A DNA stretch of 64,000 bases from an uncultured Hyphomonas sp. (GTDB lineage Bacteria; Pseudomonadota; Alphaproteobacteria; Caulobacterales; Hyphomonadaceae), in the NCBI RefSeq assembly GCF_963678875.1, contig NZ_OY787456.1, forward strand, positions 248,001 to 312,000, in the 5' to 3' direction. The notes under the pieces are model-generated. The model was not told the DNA's origin and searched no databases. It saw only the letters and a program-made list of their open reading frames with translations. Shown here piece by piece: positions 1 to 8,803 of the stretch. Position 1 is the stretch's first letter, and every line of letters begins with the position of its first letter. Both the position numbers and the translations under genes were made by a program.

Positions 1-85
1 TTCTCGATAAACGATAAAGCGTGGTAGCCGCTTCCGCGTCGCTCTGTCAATTGGCAAGCGGCACGCCCGGCGCTAGGGGAGGGGG

Positions 86-1042
86 ATGACTGAAACAAAT
101 TCCTCCAGAACGCTCCGGATCGGGACACGTGGTTCGCCGCTGGCCCTGATTCAGGCAAATCAGGTCGCAGCCGGAATCGCGGCTGCCTCCGGCGGCGCCA
201 TGACCGGCGAGATCGTCACCTTCACCACGTCCGGCGACCAGCTGACCACCGAGCGCCTGATCAATTCCGGCGGCAAGGGCCTGTTCACCCGCGAGCTGGA
301 CGCGGCGCTGACCCGCAGCGAAGTGGACCTGACCGTCCACAGCCTGAAGGACGTGCCGTCCGTGCTGGAGGCAGGCCAGGTGTTCGCCGCCTTCCTGGAG
401 CGCGAAGACCCGCGTGAAGGCTTCCTCTCCCCGCATGCGAAAAGCCTGATGGACCTGCCGGAAGGCGCCAAGGTCGGCACGGCGTCCCTGCGCCGCGAAG
501 CGCAGACCCGCGCCATGCGCCCGGATCTCGAGATCGTCACCTTCCGCGGCAATGTCGCGACCCGCATGCGCAAGCTGGAAGAGGGGCTCGCCGATGCGAC
601 CTATCTCGCCATGGCGGGCCTGACGCGCCTCGGCCAGCCGGAAGTCGCAACGCCGATCCCGCTGACCGAGATGCTGCCGGCTGCCGCGCAAGGCATTGTC
701 GGCGTGGTCATGCGCGAGGATGCGGACGCAGACACCGCGGGGGTGCTGCACAAGCTGAACCATGTGCCGACGGCGGCCGCTGCGATGATCGAGCGCGCGT
801 TCCTGCTGGCGCTGGACGGGTCCTGCCGCACGCCGATTGCGGCGCACACATTCGACAAGGGCGAAGAGTGGCACCTTGTTGGCGAAGTCCTCGCCATGGA
901 TGGTAGCGCCCGCTGGCGCGCCGAAGGCACCTGCCGCAAAGGGGCCAGCGAGCTGCAGCTCGAAGCGCTCGGCAAAGACATCGCGAACGAGATCCGCCAG
1001 CAGGCAGGCGGCCAGTTGCCCGCCTTCGAGGGGGACTGGTGA
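86..1042 (+). CDS. hemC: Hydroxymethylbilane synthase (porphobilinogen deaminase)
   Basis: Cytoplasmic enzyme that polymerises four porphobilinogen molecules into hydroxymethylbilane in tetrapyrrole (heme) synthesis. The 318-residue protein has the family length. It shows the N-terminal RIGTRGSPLAL motif, the catalytic Asp in HSLKDVP (about residue 89), the Arg-rich GTASLRREAQ segment, and the dipyrromethane-cofactor cysteine in DGSCRTPI (Cys247). The ATG follows a purine run (AGGGGAGGGGG) that serves as ribosome binding site. The stop overlaps the GTG start of hemD by four bases, so the pair is translationally coupled. The 85 bases upstream carry no gene and should hold the promoter. Confidence 0.97.
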   Translation: MTETNSSRTLRIGTRGSPLALIQANQVAAGIAAASGGAMTGEIVTFTTSGDQLTTERLINSGGKGLFTRELDAALTRSEVDLTVHSLKDVPSVLEAGQVFAAFLEREDPREGFLSPHAKSLMDLPEGAKVGTASLRREAQTRAMRPDLEIVTFRGNVATRMRKLEEGLADATYLAMAGLTRLGQPEVATPIPLTEMLPAAAQGIVGVVMREDADADTAGVLHKLNHVPTAAAAMIERAFLLALDGSCRTPIAAHTFDKGEEWHLVGEVLAMDGSARWRAEGTCRKGASELQLEALGKDIANEIRQQAGGQLPAFEGDW

Positions 1043-1743
1043 TCCTGCCGGTGATCGTGACCCGCGCCGAGCCCGGTGCTTCTGAAACCATGACCCGGCT
1101 GACGGCCATGGACGTGACGCCGATTTCCTCGCCCATGCTGTCGCTCGCCCGGCTGGATGTGGACCTGCCGGACCTCTCCGGCGTTCTGCACCTGATCTTC
1201 ACCAGCGCCAATGGCGTGCGCTTCTTCGCGGAGGCAAGCACGCTGCGCGCGGCCAAGGCGTGGTGCGTCGGACCGTCCACGGCGGCAGCCGCGCGCGAGG
1301 CGGATTTCGCGGCGGTTTACGAAGGGGCCGGCGATGCGGCGGCCCTCGCGGCGGATTTGCTGGTGGCGCTGCCGGAAGGGACGGAAGGCGTCCTGCATGT
1401 CGCGAACGAAGCGGCGGCGGGTGATCTCATCGCCCAGTTGAAAGAGGGCGGCATCCCTGCAGGTTTTCTGGCCCTTTATGAAACGATTCCTGCTGACGAA
1501 CTGGTGCCTGAGGCCGAGGCGGCGCTGGCGGCGGGCCCGGCCTGTGTGCTGATCCATTCGGCGAAAGCGGCGGCAGCCTTCGCCTGGGCGGCCGGGGCGC
1601 TGGACCAGGCCATCATCGTTGCCATCTCCGAGGCGGCGGCCCGTCCGCTGCAGGGCCGGGAGGTCGCTGCGATCCATATTGCCGAGGCGCCGAACGAGAG
1701 CGCGCTGCTGGCCACGCTCGCCGCTGTTGTCGACGGCCTTTAA
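1039..1743 (+). CDS. hemD: Uroporphyrinogen-III synthase
   Basis: Cyclises hydroxymethylbilane to uroporphyrinogen III, the step after HemC. The 234-residue protein is weakly conserved, as is normal for HemD, but it has the N-terminal VIVTRAEPGASET segment, the central FTSANGVRFF motif and an alternating two-domain pattern. The start is GTG inside the hemC stop (GTGA overlap). Position directly after hemC supports the assignment more than sequence identity does. Confidence 0.9.
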   Translation: MILPVIVTRAEPGASETMTRLTAMDVTPISSPMLSLARLDVDLPDLSGVLHLIFTSANGVRFFAEASTLRAAKAWCVGPSTAAAAREADFAAVYEGAGDAAALAADLLVALPEGTEGVLHVANEAAAGDLIAQLKEGGIPAGFLALYETIPADELVPEAEAALAAGPACVLIHSAKAAAAFAWAAGALDQAIIVAISEAAARPLQGREVAAIHIAEAPNESALLATLAAVVDGL

Positions 1744-1791
1744 GCAGCCGGAATCCTGTGCGAGTGTGGGCAGGTTGAAACCGGATTCGAA

Positions 1792-2955
1792 ATGACAGAC
1801 GATTCTATCCCTGAAAGCTCCGTCGACCCGGGTGAACCGATCGATGCGGATTTCGAACTGGCCCCGGAAGAGGGGAAGGCGCCAAAGGCTGGCGGCGGCC
1901 CCGGCTGGCTGGGCGCAGGCGTGATGAGCGTGATGGCCGCTGGAATTGGCGGCCTGATCGGTATCGGCGCCCACATGGTCCTGCCGAGCGGCCTTGGCGA
2001 CGCCAGCGAGGAAGTTGCCGCGCTGAACGACCGGATCGGCAATCTGGAACAGTCTGCCCCGGATGACCGCGCCGCCCTGAAGGCCGGGATAGATGCGCTG
2101 GCGAACCGGATCGACAATCTGCCCGCAACTGGCGGCAACAGCCCGCCGGTGGACCTGACCGGCATCATTGCCCGGCTCGATGCGCTGGAATCGGTCGAAG
2201 TCGGCGACACGGTCGCCCCGGAGGAGCTGGCCCGCGCGCTGGGTGCCCTGTCTGACCGGCTGGACGCGCTGGAGGCCCGGCCGCTGCCGGTGGACCTGAC
2301 GGCCCGCGTCGTGGCGCTCGAGCGCGAGATCGAGACGCTGCGCGATTCCACGCTGGAACAGACCAAACAGGGCCGTTCCCTCGCCGACATGCTGGCGCGC
2401 GTGCAGACCGAGCAGAGCGATGCCCGCGCAGAGGCCGCGTCCGCCAGTTCCGTCGCCGAAGCAGCACTGGCGCTGTCCGCCATCGAGGCGGCGTCCCGCC
2501 GGGGCGAGCCGTTCGAATCCGATTACCGCGCGCTGCGTTCTGCCCTGCCGACGGCGGACGATGTCCGCGCGCTTGGCCCGCTGGCGACAGAAGGCGCACT
2601 GACGCTGGCAGAGCTGAAAGATGGTTTCGGCGCCGCCGCCGATGCCGCACGGCGCATGGTGCCCACGGAAGATTCCGGGCGCTGGGGCTGGATCAACAAA
2701 TTCTTTGGCGGCGCGGTGACCGTCCGCAAGGCCGACGGCACGGATGCCGACCCGTTCGCGCTCCTCTCGCGTGCGGCGGAAGCCCTCGAAAAGGGTGACC
2801 TCGAAGAGGCCGTATCCTATACAAGCCGGCTGGACGATCCGGCGGGCACGGCAATGTCGGGATGGACCGAAGATGCGAAACGCCGCATCACTCTGGAAAA
2901 CTCGCTGGAGGCCGTGCGCCTCGCCCTGGCGGATGGGGGCGCCAAGACACCATGA
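1792..2955 (+). CDS. COG4223-type membrane protein (HemX/mitofilin-like)
   Basis: A 387-residue membrane-anchored protein. An acidic N-terminus (about 1-35) is followed by one Gly/Ala-rich transmembrane helix (about 40-65). A long region of heptad-like Leu/Ala repeats with many Glu and Arg residues then suggests a coiled coil (about 75-240), and a C-terminal alpha-helical domain closes the protein. This architecture and the place between hemD and hemY match the alphaproteobacterial COG4223 family, related to mitofilin and HemX. Its role in heme synthesis is inferred from context only. The stop overlaps the hemY start (ATGA). Confidence 0.8.
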   Translation: MTDDSIPESSVDPGEPIDADFELAPEEGKAPKAGGGPGWLGAGVMSVMAAGIGGLIGIGAHMVLPSGLGDASEEVAALNDRIGNLEQSAPDDRAALKAGIDALANRIDNLPATGGNSPPVDLTGIIARLDALESVEVGDTVAPEELARALGALSDRLDALEARPLPVDLTARVVALEREIETLRDSTLEQTKQGRSLADMLARVQTEQSDARAEAASASSVAEAALALSAIEAASRRGEPFESDYRALRSALPTADDVRALGPLATEGALTLAELKDGFGAAADAARRMVPTEDSGRWGWINKFFGGAVTVRKADGTDADPFALLSRAAEALEKGDLEEAVSYTSRLDDPAGTAMSGWTEDAKRRITLENSLEAVRLALADGGAKTP

Positions 2956-4391
2956 ACCGGATCATCGTGTTTCTCGTGCTTCTGATCGTGCTGATCGCAG
3001 CGCTCGCTTTCGGCTGGTGGGCTTACACCTTGCCCGGCAAGGTCACTGTGCCGATCGGGACGGAAGAGATTTCCATCAAGTCCGGCGCGGCCGTGGCGCT
3101 CGTCCTGGCCCTGTCGGGGATCATGGCCGCCGCCTGGTGGATCATTTCCGGCATCTTCGTGCTGCCGGGCCGGATCGCCCGTTCGCGCCGCCAGTCGAAA
3201 TCGCGCAAGGCCAATGCCGCGCTGACCGAGGGCCTGCTGGCCGCCGAAGCCGGGGATGCCGAAGCAGCGCTGAAGCTGGCGCGCAAGGCGGCGAAACATG
3301 CCGAGGATGAACGTCTCAAACTGCTGCTCGAAGCGCGCGCCGCCGAAGCCAATGACGACTGGGCGGGCGCAGAGCGTGCCTGGAGCCAGCTGACCCGCCT
3401 GCCGGGCGGGCAACTGGCTGGCCTGCGCGGTTCGGCCATGGCGGCCTCCGAACGCGGCGACCAGCTGACGGCGGAGACGCGGGCCCGCGAGGCACTTGGC
3501 CTCAAATCCTCCGCCGACTGGCCATTCAATTCCCTGTTCGACCTGCAGGTCTCGAAAGGGGAGTGGGAGAAAGCCCTCGACACGCTGACCACCGGCGAAC
3601 GCCGGGGCATGATCAAGGGCGACAGTTTGCGCCGCCGCCGTGCCGTGCTGCTGACGGCCCATGCCGTCGGCCTGCCGCACGACCAGAAGAGCGCGGCACA
3701 GAAATCCCTCGCCGAAGCGATCCGCTCTGCGCCGGGTTTCCCGCCGGCCGCCTTCCATGGGGCAAAGACGCTGATGGTGGACGGCAAGGCGAAAGCCGCC
3801 CAGGGCGTGCTGGAACTTGGCTGGAAGGCGCGTCCGCACCCGGCGCTGGCGCAGCTTTCCCGCCGCCTCGTGCCGCAGGATGCGCAGGCTAACATCGCAG
3901 CCCGGCTGCAGGCCCTGATCGCGGCGCAGCCGAACCACCGCGAAAGCAAGATCCTGATGGCCGAGATTGCCATGGACAAGGGCGACTGGGTCGGCGCAAT
4001 CCGCTCGCTGGCGCTGCTGGTGGAAGAGAACCCGACGTCGCGGCTTTGCCTCCTGATGGAGCGGGCCCTGAAGGGCTATGGCGACCAGTCGGAAGCCGCC
4101 CGCTGGGGCCGTATGGCTGTCTCCGCCTCGCGAGAGCCGGACTGGTCGGACATCGACCCGAAGGGCAATGCCTTCGATTTTGACCGGCAGGGCTGGTCGC
4201 GTCTCGTCTATGCCTTTGGCGATGTCGGCGATCTCGTGCACCCGCGCTACGAGTCCTATGCCCGCGAACTGGAAGCGGGGCGCTTGCCCGCGCTGCCGGG
4301 GCCGGAGCTGGAAGAGGCCGTGCCTGAAGCGCCCGGCACACCGGACCGTCCGCTCAGCCCGCCGCTGGACTATGCCTCCGATGATGACTGA
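2952..4391 (+). CDS. hemY: HemY-type TPR membrane protein
   Basis: HemY-family inner-membrane protein encoded at the end of alphaproteobacterial hem operons. It is not the protoporphyrinogen oxidase also called HemY. The 479 residues start MNRIIVFLVLLIVLI. There are two transmembrane helices (about 1-22 and 38-60), then a basic RSRRQSKSRK segment and a series of TPR-like helical repeats ending in a Pro-rich acidic tail. I chose the ATG at 2952 because it overlaps the preceding stop (ATGA); an upstream in-frame start would lie deep in the previous gene. The exact function is unknown. Confidence 0.88.
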   Translation: MNRIIVFLVLLIVLIAALAFGWWAYTLPGKVTVPIGTEEISIKSGAAVALVLALSGIMAAAWWIISGIFVLPGRIARSRRQSKSRKANAALTEGLLAAEAGDAEAALKLARKAAKHAEDERLKLLLEARAAEANDDWAGAERAWSQLTRLPGGQLAGLRGSAMAASERGDQLTAETRAREALGLKSSADWPFNSLFDLQVSKGEWEKALDTLTTGERRGMIKGDSLRRRRAVLLTAHAVGLPHDQKSAAQKSLAEAIRSAPGFPPAAFHGAKTLMVDGKAKAAQGVLELGWKARPHPALAQLSRRLVPQDAQANIAARLQALIAAQPNHRESKILMAEIAMDKGDWVGAIRSLALLVEENPTSRLCLLMERALKGYGDQSEAARWGRMAVSASREPDWSDIDPKGNAFDFDRQGWSRLVYAFGDVGDLVHPRYESYARELEAGRLPALPGPELEEAVPEAPGTPDRPLSPPLDYASDDD

Positions 4392-4494
4392 TCGCGCGGC
4401 CGCCTGACTGAGACGGCCGACTGAACGGGGTGGCAAAAGCGTCTTGCGAAACGGGGCGTCTGCCGGTATGAGGCGGGCCTTCAGAATGGTCTAG

Positions 4495-4570
4495 GCCGCT
4501 ATAGCTCAGCTGGTAGAGCATCGCATTCGTAATGCGGGGGTCAGGTGTTCAAGTCACCTTAGCGGCACCA
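4495..4570 (+). tRNA. tRNA-Thr(CGT)
   Basis: A 76-nt cloverleaf with acceptor stem GCCGCTA/TAGCGGC, D arm GCTC-AGCTGGTA-GAGC, anticodon stem TCGCA/TGCGG with loop TTCGTAA, and T loop TTCAAGT. CCA is encoded at 4568-4570. The anticodon CGT at 4528-4530 reads ACG threonine codons. A short T-run (TTTGCTTTTT) follows and may end the transcript. Confidence 0.96.
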
Positions 4571-4594
4571 TTTGCTTTTTCCCGACACGCAAAG

Positions 4595-5770
4595 TCATTC
4601 GCTGAGCAGGATGCCGGCATCGGCCATGGCCTGAACTTTGTCTGCCGGCAGGCCCAGCCAGTCGTTCAGCGCGTCCTGGTTGTGCTCGCCGCGCTTCGGC
4701 GGCCGCGCGCCGGGTTCGATCCCGCTTTTGGAAGCAGAGAACCGGTAGGGCGACTGAACGGTGCGGCGGGGATTGCCCTTGTCATCAACGACATCGACCA
4801 GCACGCCATTATGCCGGACGCTCTGCTGGGCATAGGATTCTTCCCCGAACTTCCGCACGAGGCCCCAGGCGAGATTCATCCGGTCGAGCGCCTGGGTGAG
4901 GGACTCAAAATCTGGATAGGAAGCGATGTGGTCGACAATGGCCTTGCGGCGGTTGGCGAGCTTTGTCTCGAGGTCTGCGCCCTTGGGTGTCGGGTCGACG
5001 AGGCCGCCCTTGGTCGACAGGACGAGCCAGAGCCATTTCATGTCAGAGGAGATCAGGATTTGCTTGCCCTCCGGCGCATCCCAGACAAGGTTTTCCGACG
5101 GCTTCGGCCAGTTATTGTCCAGCGCCCAATGGGCATAGTCGTCGGTGGCGTGCAGGACATTGATCATTGCAATGTCGATCTGCTGGCCGACGCCCGTCTG
5201 TTCCGCGACGCGCAGGGCGGCAAGCAGGCCGACCAGTCCGTGTAAGGAGCTGTAGGAGTCTGCCAGGGAATACTGGAGGTCATAGGCCGGGCCTCCGCTC
5301 ATTTCTGCCTGCCGGGCGATCAGGCCGGCTTCGGCATGGACGACCGGAGCATAGGCGGCCCGGCCGCTTTCAGGGCCATTCTGGCCGAAGCCTGAAATGG
5401 ACAGCATGACGAGCTTCGGATTGACTGCGTGAACACTTTCCCAGTCGAGCCCGAACCGCTTCATAACGCCCGGCCGGAAGTTTTCTACCAGCACATCCGC
5501 CTTCCGGCACAGATCCAGTACCAGTTCCCGGGAGCCTTCGGCCTTCAGGTCAATGCAGACATTTCGCTTGCCGACATTCTGCTGCAGGTAAAAGCCCGCG
5601 ACCCCCTTGTCCTTGTTGCCGAATGTCCGGGTCACATCCCCCTCGGGCGGCTCGATCTTGATCACGTCGGCGCCGAGGTCTGACAGCATGCGCGTGGCAA
5701 ACGGTCCGGCCAGAACACGCGACAGGTCGAGCACCTTCAGCCCGGCGAGCGGATAACCAGAAATGTCCAT
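4595..5770 (-). CDS. CaiB/BaiF family CoA-transferase (family III)
   Basis: A 391-residue family III CoA-transferase. It moves CoA between acyl groups through an Asp-linked intermediate; the substrate cannot be told from sequence. Diagnostic segments are KVLDLSRVLAGPFATRMLSDLGADVIKIE at the N-terminus (shown in part), KADVLVENFRPGVMKRFGLD, and SISGFGQNGPESGRAAY. It is transcribed away from the serine hydrolase gene and sits just after tRNA-Thr on the opposite strand. There is no operon partner, so it may act alone in acyl-CoA metabolism. Confidence 0.93.
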   Translation of the reverse strand: MDISGYPLAGLKVLDLSRVLAGPFATRMLSDLGADVIKIEPPEGDVTRTFGNKDKGVAGFYLQQNVGKRNVCIDLKAEGSRELVLDLCRKADVLVENFRPGVMKRFGLDWESVHAVNPKLVMLSISGFGQNGPESGRAAYAPVVHAEAGLIARQAEMSGGPAYDLQYSLADSYSSLHGLVGLLAALRVAEQTGVGQQIDIAMINVLHATDDYAHWALDNNWPKPSENLVWDAPEGKQILISSDMKWLWLVLSTKGGLVDPTPKGADLETKLANRRKAIVDHIASYPDFESLTQALDRMNLAWGLVRKFGEESYAQQSVRHNGVLVDVVDDKGNPRRTVQSPYRFSASKSGIEPGARPPKRGEHNQDALNDWLGLPADKVQAMADAGILLSE

Positions 5771-5944
5771 GAATTCCTCCGGGTGTTTTTTGTTGGGGTC
5801 ACCTTATCCCGGCCCATGCCCGCTTTATAGCCTGACCCGGCGTCGCCCGGGGCGTTTTTGGTTCCTTGCGCTTGCTGGTTGCCGGGAACCGCCGCTAGGT
5901 TCCGTCCTGTTCGCGCGTGGCGCGGGAAGACGAAAAGGACTGCC

Positions 5945-7489
5945 ATGATGAAGCTCCCCCCGATGAAGAGCCTGCTTGCCGGATCGGCGCTGGCGCTGGT
6001 TGCGCTTGGCGCGGCGGCGGAGAAGGCGGCGCCTGTGTCTTCAGCCCCGGCACCCGCCATCCCGGTGGAGGTAACCGAACGCATCGATGCGCGTTTCCTG
6101 GATTATCAGACAGAGCAGCATGTGCCGGGCCTTGTCTGGGGCATCGTAAAGGATGGGCATCTCGTCCATTTCAAGACATCCGGCATCGGAAACCTGGAAA
6201 CGGACGCGCCTGTCACATCGGACTCGCTGTTCTCCATCGCCTCCATGAGCAAGGCCTTCACGGCGCTCGGCATCCTGAAGCTGCGCGATGAGGGCAAGCT
6301 CTATCTCGATGCCCCGGCCGAATACTATGTGCCGGAACTGAGAGGCTGGACCTATCCGACCACGGACTCCCCCCGTATCCGCGTGCGCGATCTGCTGGCC
6401 CATGTCAGCGGTCTCGTCACCGACAATCCCTGGGGCGACCGCCAGCAGGACATGCCTGAGGACGTCTTCACCGAAGTGCTGGAACAGGGCGTGCCGGTCA
6501 GCCGGGCGCCGCAGATGGAGTATGAATACTCCAATTTCGGATACGCCCTGCTGGGCCGGATCATCACCAATGTCTCCGGCATGCCGTATGAGGACTATAT
6601 CCGCACCGAGATCATGCTGCCGCTGGGCATGAGTTCGACCGGGTATGATGTCTATGCCGTGGACCAGGACCGCCGCGCGCTCGGGTATCGCTGGGAAGAG
6701 GGGGAGTTTTCAGACGAGCCTGCGCTCGGCCCGGGCGTCTTCGGCGCCATGGGCGGGGTGATGACCAATGCAGATGACTATGAAAAATGGGTCGCCTTCC
6801 TGCTGGGTGCCTGGCCGCCGCGGGATGGGGAAGATGCCGGGCCGGTGAAACGGTCGACGGTGCGGGAATTGTCCCAGGGCCTGAACTTCCCGCGTGTCTA
6901 TACGCGTGATGGCCTGGAAGAGGGCGAGACCTGCAGCGTGGCTGTGACCTATGCGATGGGCTTTGCCGTCAGCGCCGAGTGTGAGCTGGGCACGACGCTT
7001 GCGCATTCCGGCGGGTATCCGGGCTATGGCTCGAACCTGTTGCTGATGCCGGACGCTGGCGTCGGCATCTTCGCCTTTGCCAACCGGACCTATGCCGCCC
7101 CGTCGCGGATCGTGCGGGAGGCGGCGCTGGAACTGGCCAGCGCAGGCGAACTCCCCGCCCGCGAGTGGCCGGTCAGCGCGGTGGTGGCGGATGCCTATGC
7201 GGCCGCGGGCGCGGTCTATGAGCAGGGGAGCTTCGCGCCGGCGGACGGCAAGCTGGCGATGAACTTCACCATGGATGCCACCCTCCCGGTTCGCGAACGG
7301 GTGCTGGCGAAGCTGAAAGGGGAGGCCGGTGCCTGCCAGACGGATGCGCCGTTCAAGGCCAATGGCCGCCTCAGCGGGACGTTCACCTGGACCTGCGAGA
7401 ACGGAAAGATGGAAGGCTGGCTGCTGATGTCACCCAACCATCCGCCCCTGATCCAGGAACTGAACCTCAGCTTCGTTCCCGCGGACTGA
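5945..7489 (+). CDS. Beta-lactamase-fold serine hydrolase
   Basis: A 514-residue secreted hydrolase of the class C beta-lactamase/D-Ala-D-Ala carboxypeptidase fold. It has a signal peptide (MMKLPPMKSLLAGSALALVALGAAA), the nucleophile motif SMSK, the YSN motif (EYSNFGYALLG) and HSGG in place of KTG. About 120 extra C-terminal residues form a lipocalin-like tail domain often seen in such esterases. I chose ATG 5945 because AAAAGGA lies five bases upstream of it; the reading frame is open further left but without a signal. The substrate is unknown; esterase or peptidase activity is more likely than antibiotic hydrolysis. Confidence 0.88.
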   Translation: MMKLPPMKSLLAGSALALVALGAAAEKAAPVSSAPAPAIPVEVTERIDARFLDYQTEQHVPGLVWGIVKDGHLVHFKTSGIGNLETDAPVTSDSLFSIASMSKAFTALGILKLRDEGKLYLDAPAEYYVPELRGWTYPTTDSPRIRVRDLLAHVSGLVTDNPWGDRQQDMPEDVFTEVLEQGVPVSRAPQMEYEYSNFGYALLGRIITNVSGMPYEDYIRTEIMLPLGMSSTGYDVYAVDQDRRALGYRWEEGEFSDEPALGPGVFGAMGGVMTNADDYEKWVAFLLGAWPPRDGEDAGPVKRSTVRELSQGLNFPRVYTRDGLEEGETCSVAVTYAMGFAVSAECELGTTLAHSGGYPGYGSNLLLMPDAGVGIFAFANRTYAAPSRIVREAALELASAGELPAREWPVSAVVADAYAAAGAVYEQGSFAPADGKLAMNFTMDATLPVRERVLAKLKGEAGACQTDAPFKANGRLSGTFTWTCENGKMEGWLLMSPNHPPLIQELNLSFVPAD

Positions 7490-7493
7490 TCAT

Positions 7494-8030
7494 CTATTCC
7501 AGCACATAGTCTGCCTCAGCCTCATAGCGGCTGGGGCGGCCTTTGGCGGAGTGGCTGGAATACAGGTGGAACCGGTCTGCCGTGAACGGACCGCTGCGAT
7601 AGGCGTGATTGGCTTCGACCCAGCGGCGGGTGTCTTCCAGTGTCGCATTATGCAGGTAGGCGAGCGTGACATGCGGGGTGAAGGGGCGCCGGTCCGGCTC
7701 GAAGCCGAGGCGCCGCGCCGCCTGCTCGCAGCGGGCAGAGAGGCTGCGCAGCTCGTCGCTCTCGCGTACCCGTGCCCAGACGGCGGACGGTTCCCGCCGG
7801 CCGAACCAGCCAGTGCCTTCCATGGAGACTTCGAAAGGCGGGCAGCGGATGTCGCCCAGCAGGTCGTCGAGGTCCCGGGCCTGGCGGTGGGTCAGATCGC
7901 CGAAGAAGCGCAGCGTGATGTGGAAATTCTCTTCCGGGCGCCAGCTTGCGCCCGCCAGCCCGTCCTGCAGGGCGGCAAGGCCGTCCCAGAGGTCTTCGGG
8001 CACGGGCAGGGCGGCAAACAGTCTGTACAT
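7494..8030 (-). CDS. thpR: RNA 2',3'-cyclic phosphodiesterase (LigT/ThpR, 2H family)
   Basis: A 178-residue 2H phosphoesterase that opens 2',3'-cyclic phosphate RNA ends. The two catalytic HxT motifs are visible: HITLRF at about residue 40 and HVTLAY at about 125. The N-terminus MYRLFAALPVPEDL is typical of ThpR. It is convergent with the serine hydrolase, with only four bases between the stop codons, and lies downstream of the DUF2853 gene beyond that gene's terminator. Confidence 0.92.
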   Translation of the reverse strand: MYRLFAALPVPEDLWDGLAALQDGLAGASWRPEENFHITLRFFGDLTHRQARDLDDLLGDIRCPPFEVSMEGTGWFGRREPSAVWARVRESDELRSLSARCEQAARRLGFEPDRRPFTPHVTLAYLHNATLEDTRRWVEANHAYRSGPFTADRFHLYSSHSAKGRPSRYEAEADYVLE

Positions 8031-8055
8031 GGCCTGTTGTCTGCCTCCGGACGCG

Positions 8056-8089
8056 GAAAAAGAAAACCCGGCCTGATAGGGCCGGGTTT
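8056..8089 (-). terminator. Rho-independent terminator of the DUF2853 gene
   Basis: A perfect 10-bp stem, AAACCCGGCC (8064-8073) and GGCCGGGTTT (8080-8089), with a 6-nt loop. Read on the minus strand it is followed by TCTTTTTC. It lies 23 bases after the DUF2853 stop. Confidence 0.88.
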
Positions 8090-8111
8090 GTCTGGTGATG
8101 TGAAGGCCGGA

Positions 8112-8447
8112 TCAGCTGCCGAGTTCAGCAAGCTTCCCGAAGTGCTCTGCCAGCAGGTAGTAGAAGGTCACGCGCGATTTCTGACCGCCTTCGGCGCTCA
8201 TCTGATCGCAGACCGTCTTGATGGCGGCGTCGAGTTCGCCCTGCTTTTCGGCGAGGCCCAGTTTTCCGCGGCACCACTTTTCCCGCACACGGTCCAGTTC
8301 GCCGGAGTCGCTGCACGCGACGATGGAGCTGTCCTTGTTGCGGAGGGCAATGCCGAGATGTCCCACGATCTTCTCGGCGGCTGCCTGATTGTACCCACCA
8401 TTTGCGTATTTCTTGATGTTTTCGGCGTAAGCCGATGCGTCTGCCAT
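8112..8447 (-). CDS. DUF2853 family protein
   Basis: A 111-residue soluble, mostly helical protein of the DUF2853 family, common in alphaproteobacteria and of unknown function. Recognisable family segments are IVGHLGIALRNKDSSIVACSD and the C-terminal SRVTFYYLLAEHFGKL. It stands alone, with its own terminator downstream and a 356-base AT-richer spacer upstream. Confidence 0.85.
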   Translation of the reverse strand: MADASAYAENIKKYANGGYNQAAAEKIVGHLGIALRNKDSSIVACSDSGELDRVREKWCRGKLGLAEKQGELDAAIKTVCDQMSAEGGQKSRVTFYYLLAEHFGKLAELGS

Positions 8448-8803
8448 AATTGTATCCCCTAGTGCTTCAGCGGCTCCACTGCTGGAGTTACGCCAGATTC
8501 AGGAATTTATATCTGACCATAGGTTAGTCAATCCACTTCTGGATATCTTCCCGAAAGCTTCGTGCGGGGACGCTGTCAATTTGCGAATGCTCTATCACGA
8601 TCAACTTGATTTAAGTAATAATCGCCCAGACTTTAAGTATTCATCTGGGTTGCTTGAAGTGTTTTCCCGTGGCTCACCCCATCCGACCCATGAAGAAGTG
8701 GAAAGCGTGTCCGGTTTTGCTTGCACAAAGGCGCAAGCCCTCCCATATTTCGCCCATCATCCGGGTAATCCACCCACCTGGTAAAGAGAAAGGCTTGAAA
8801 CCT
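8448..8803. other. AT-richer divergent intergenic region
   Basis: A 356-base spacer between the DUF2853 gene (minus) and the Bax-inhibitor gene (plus). It is markedly AT-richer than its surroundings. Short open frames here (for example 8581-8784) have no ribosome binding site and unlikely composition, so I see no gene. It should carry both promoters, and one is marked separately. Confidence 0.6.
8719..8749 (+). promoter_or_regulatory. Sigma70-type promoter with overlapping inverted repeat
   Basis: TTGCAC (8721-8726), a 17-base spacer and CATATT (8744-8749) give a good -35/-10 pair reading toward the Bax-inhibitor gene. A perfect inverted repeat GCTTGC (8719-8724) and GCAAGC (8733-8738) overlaps the -35 element and could be a repressor site. 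Confidence 0.55.

Noticed and set aside
47..874. Minus-strand frame opposite hemC
   Set aside because: Shadow of hemC produced by high GC at third positions; no start signal or motif.
5945..7489. Serine hydrolase as an antibiotic-resistance beta-lactamase
   Set aside because: It has the fold motifs SMSK and YSN, but HSGG in place of KTG and an extra C-terminal domain, as in esterases and peptidases.
8581..8784. Short plus-strand frame in the AT-rich spacer before the Bax-inhibitor gene
   Set aside because: No ribosome binding site, unusual composition, and it overlaps the promoter of the next gene.
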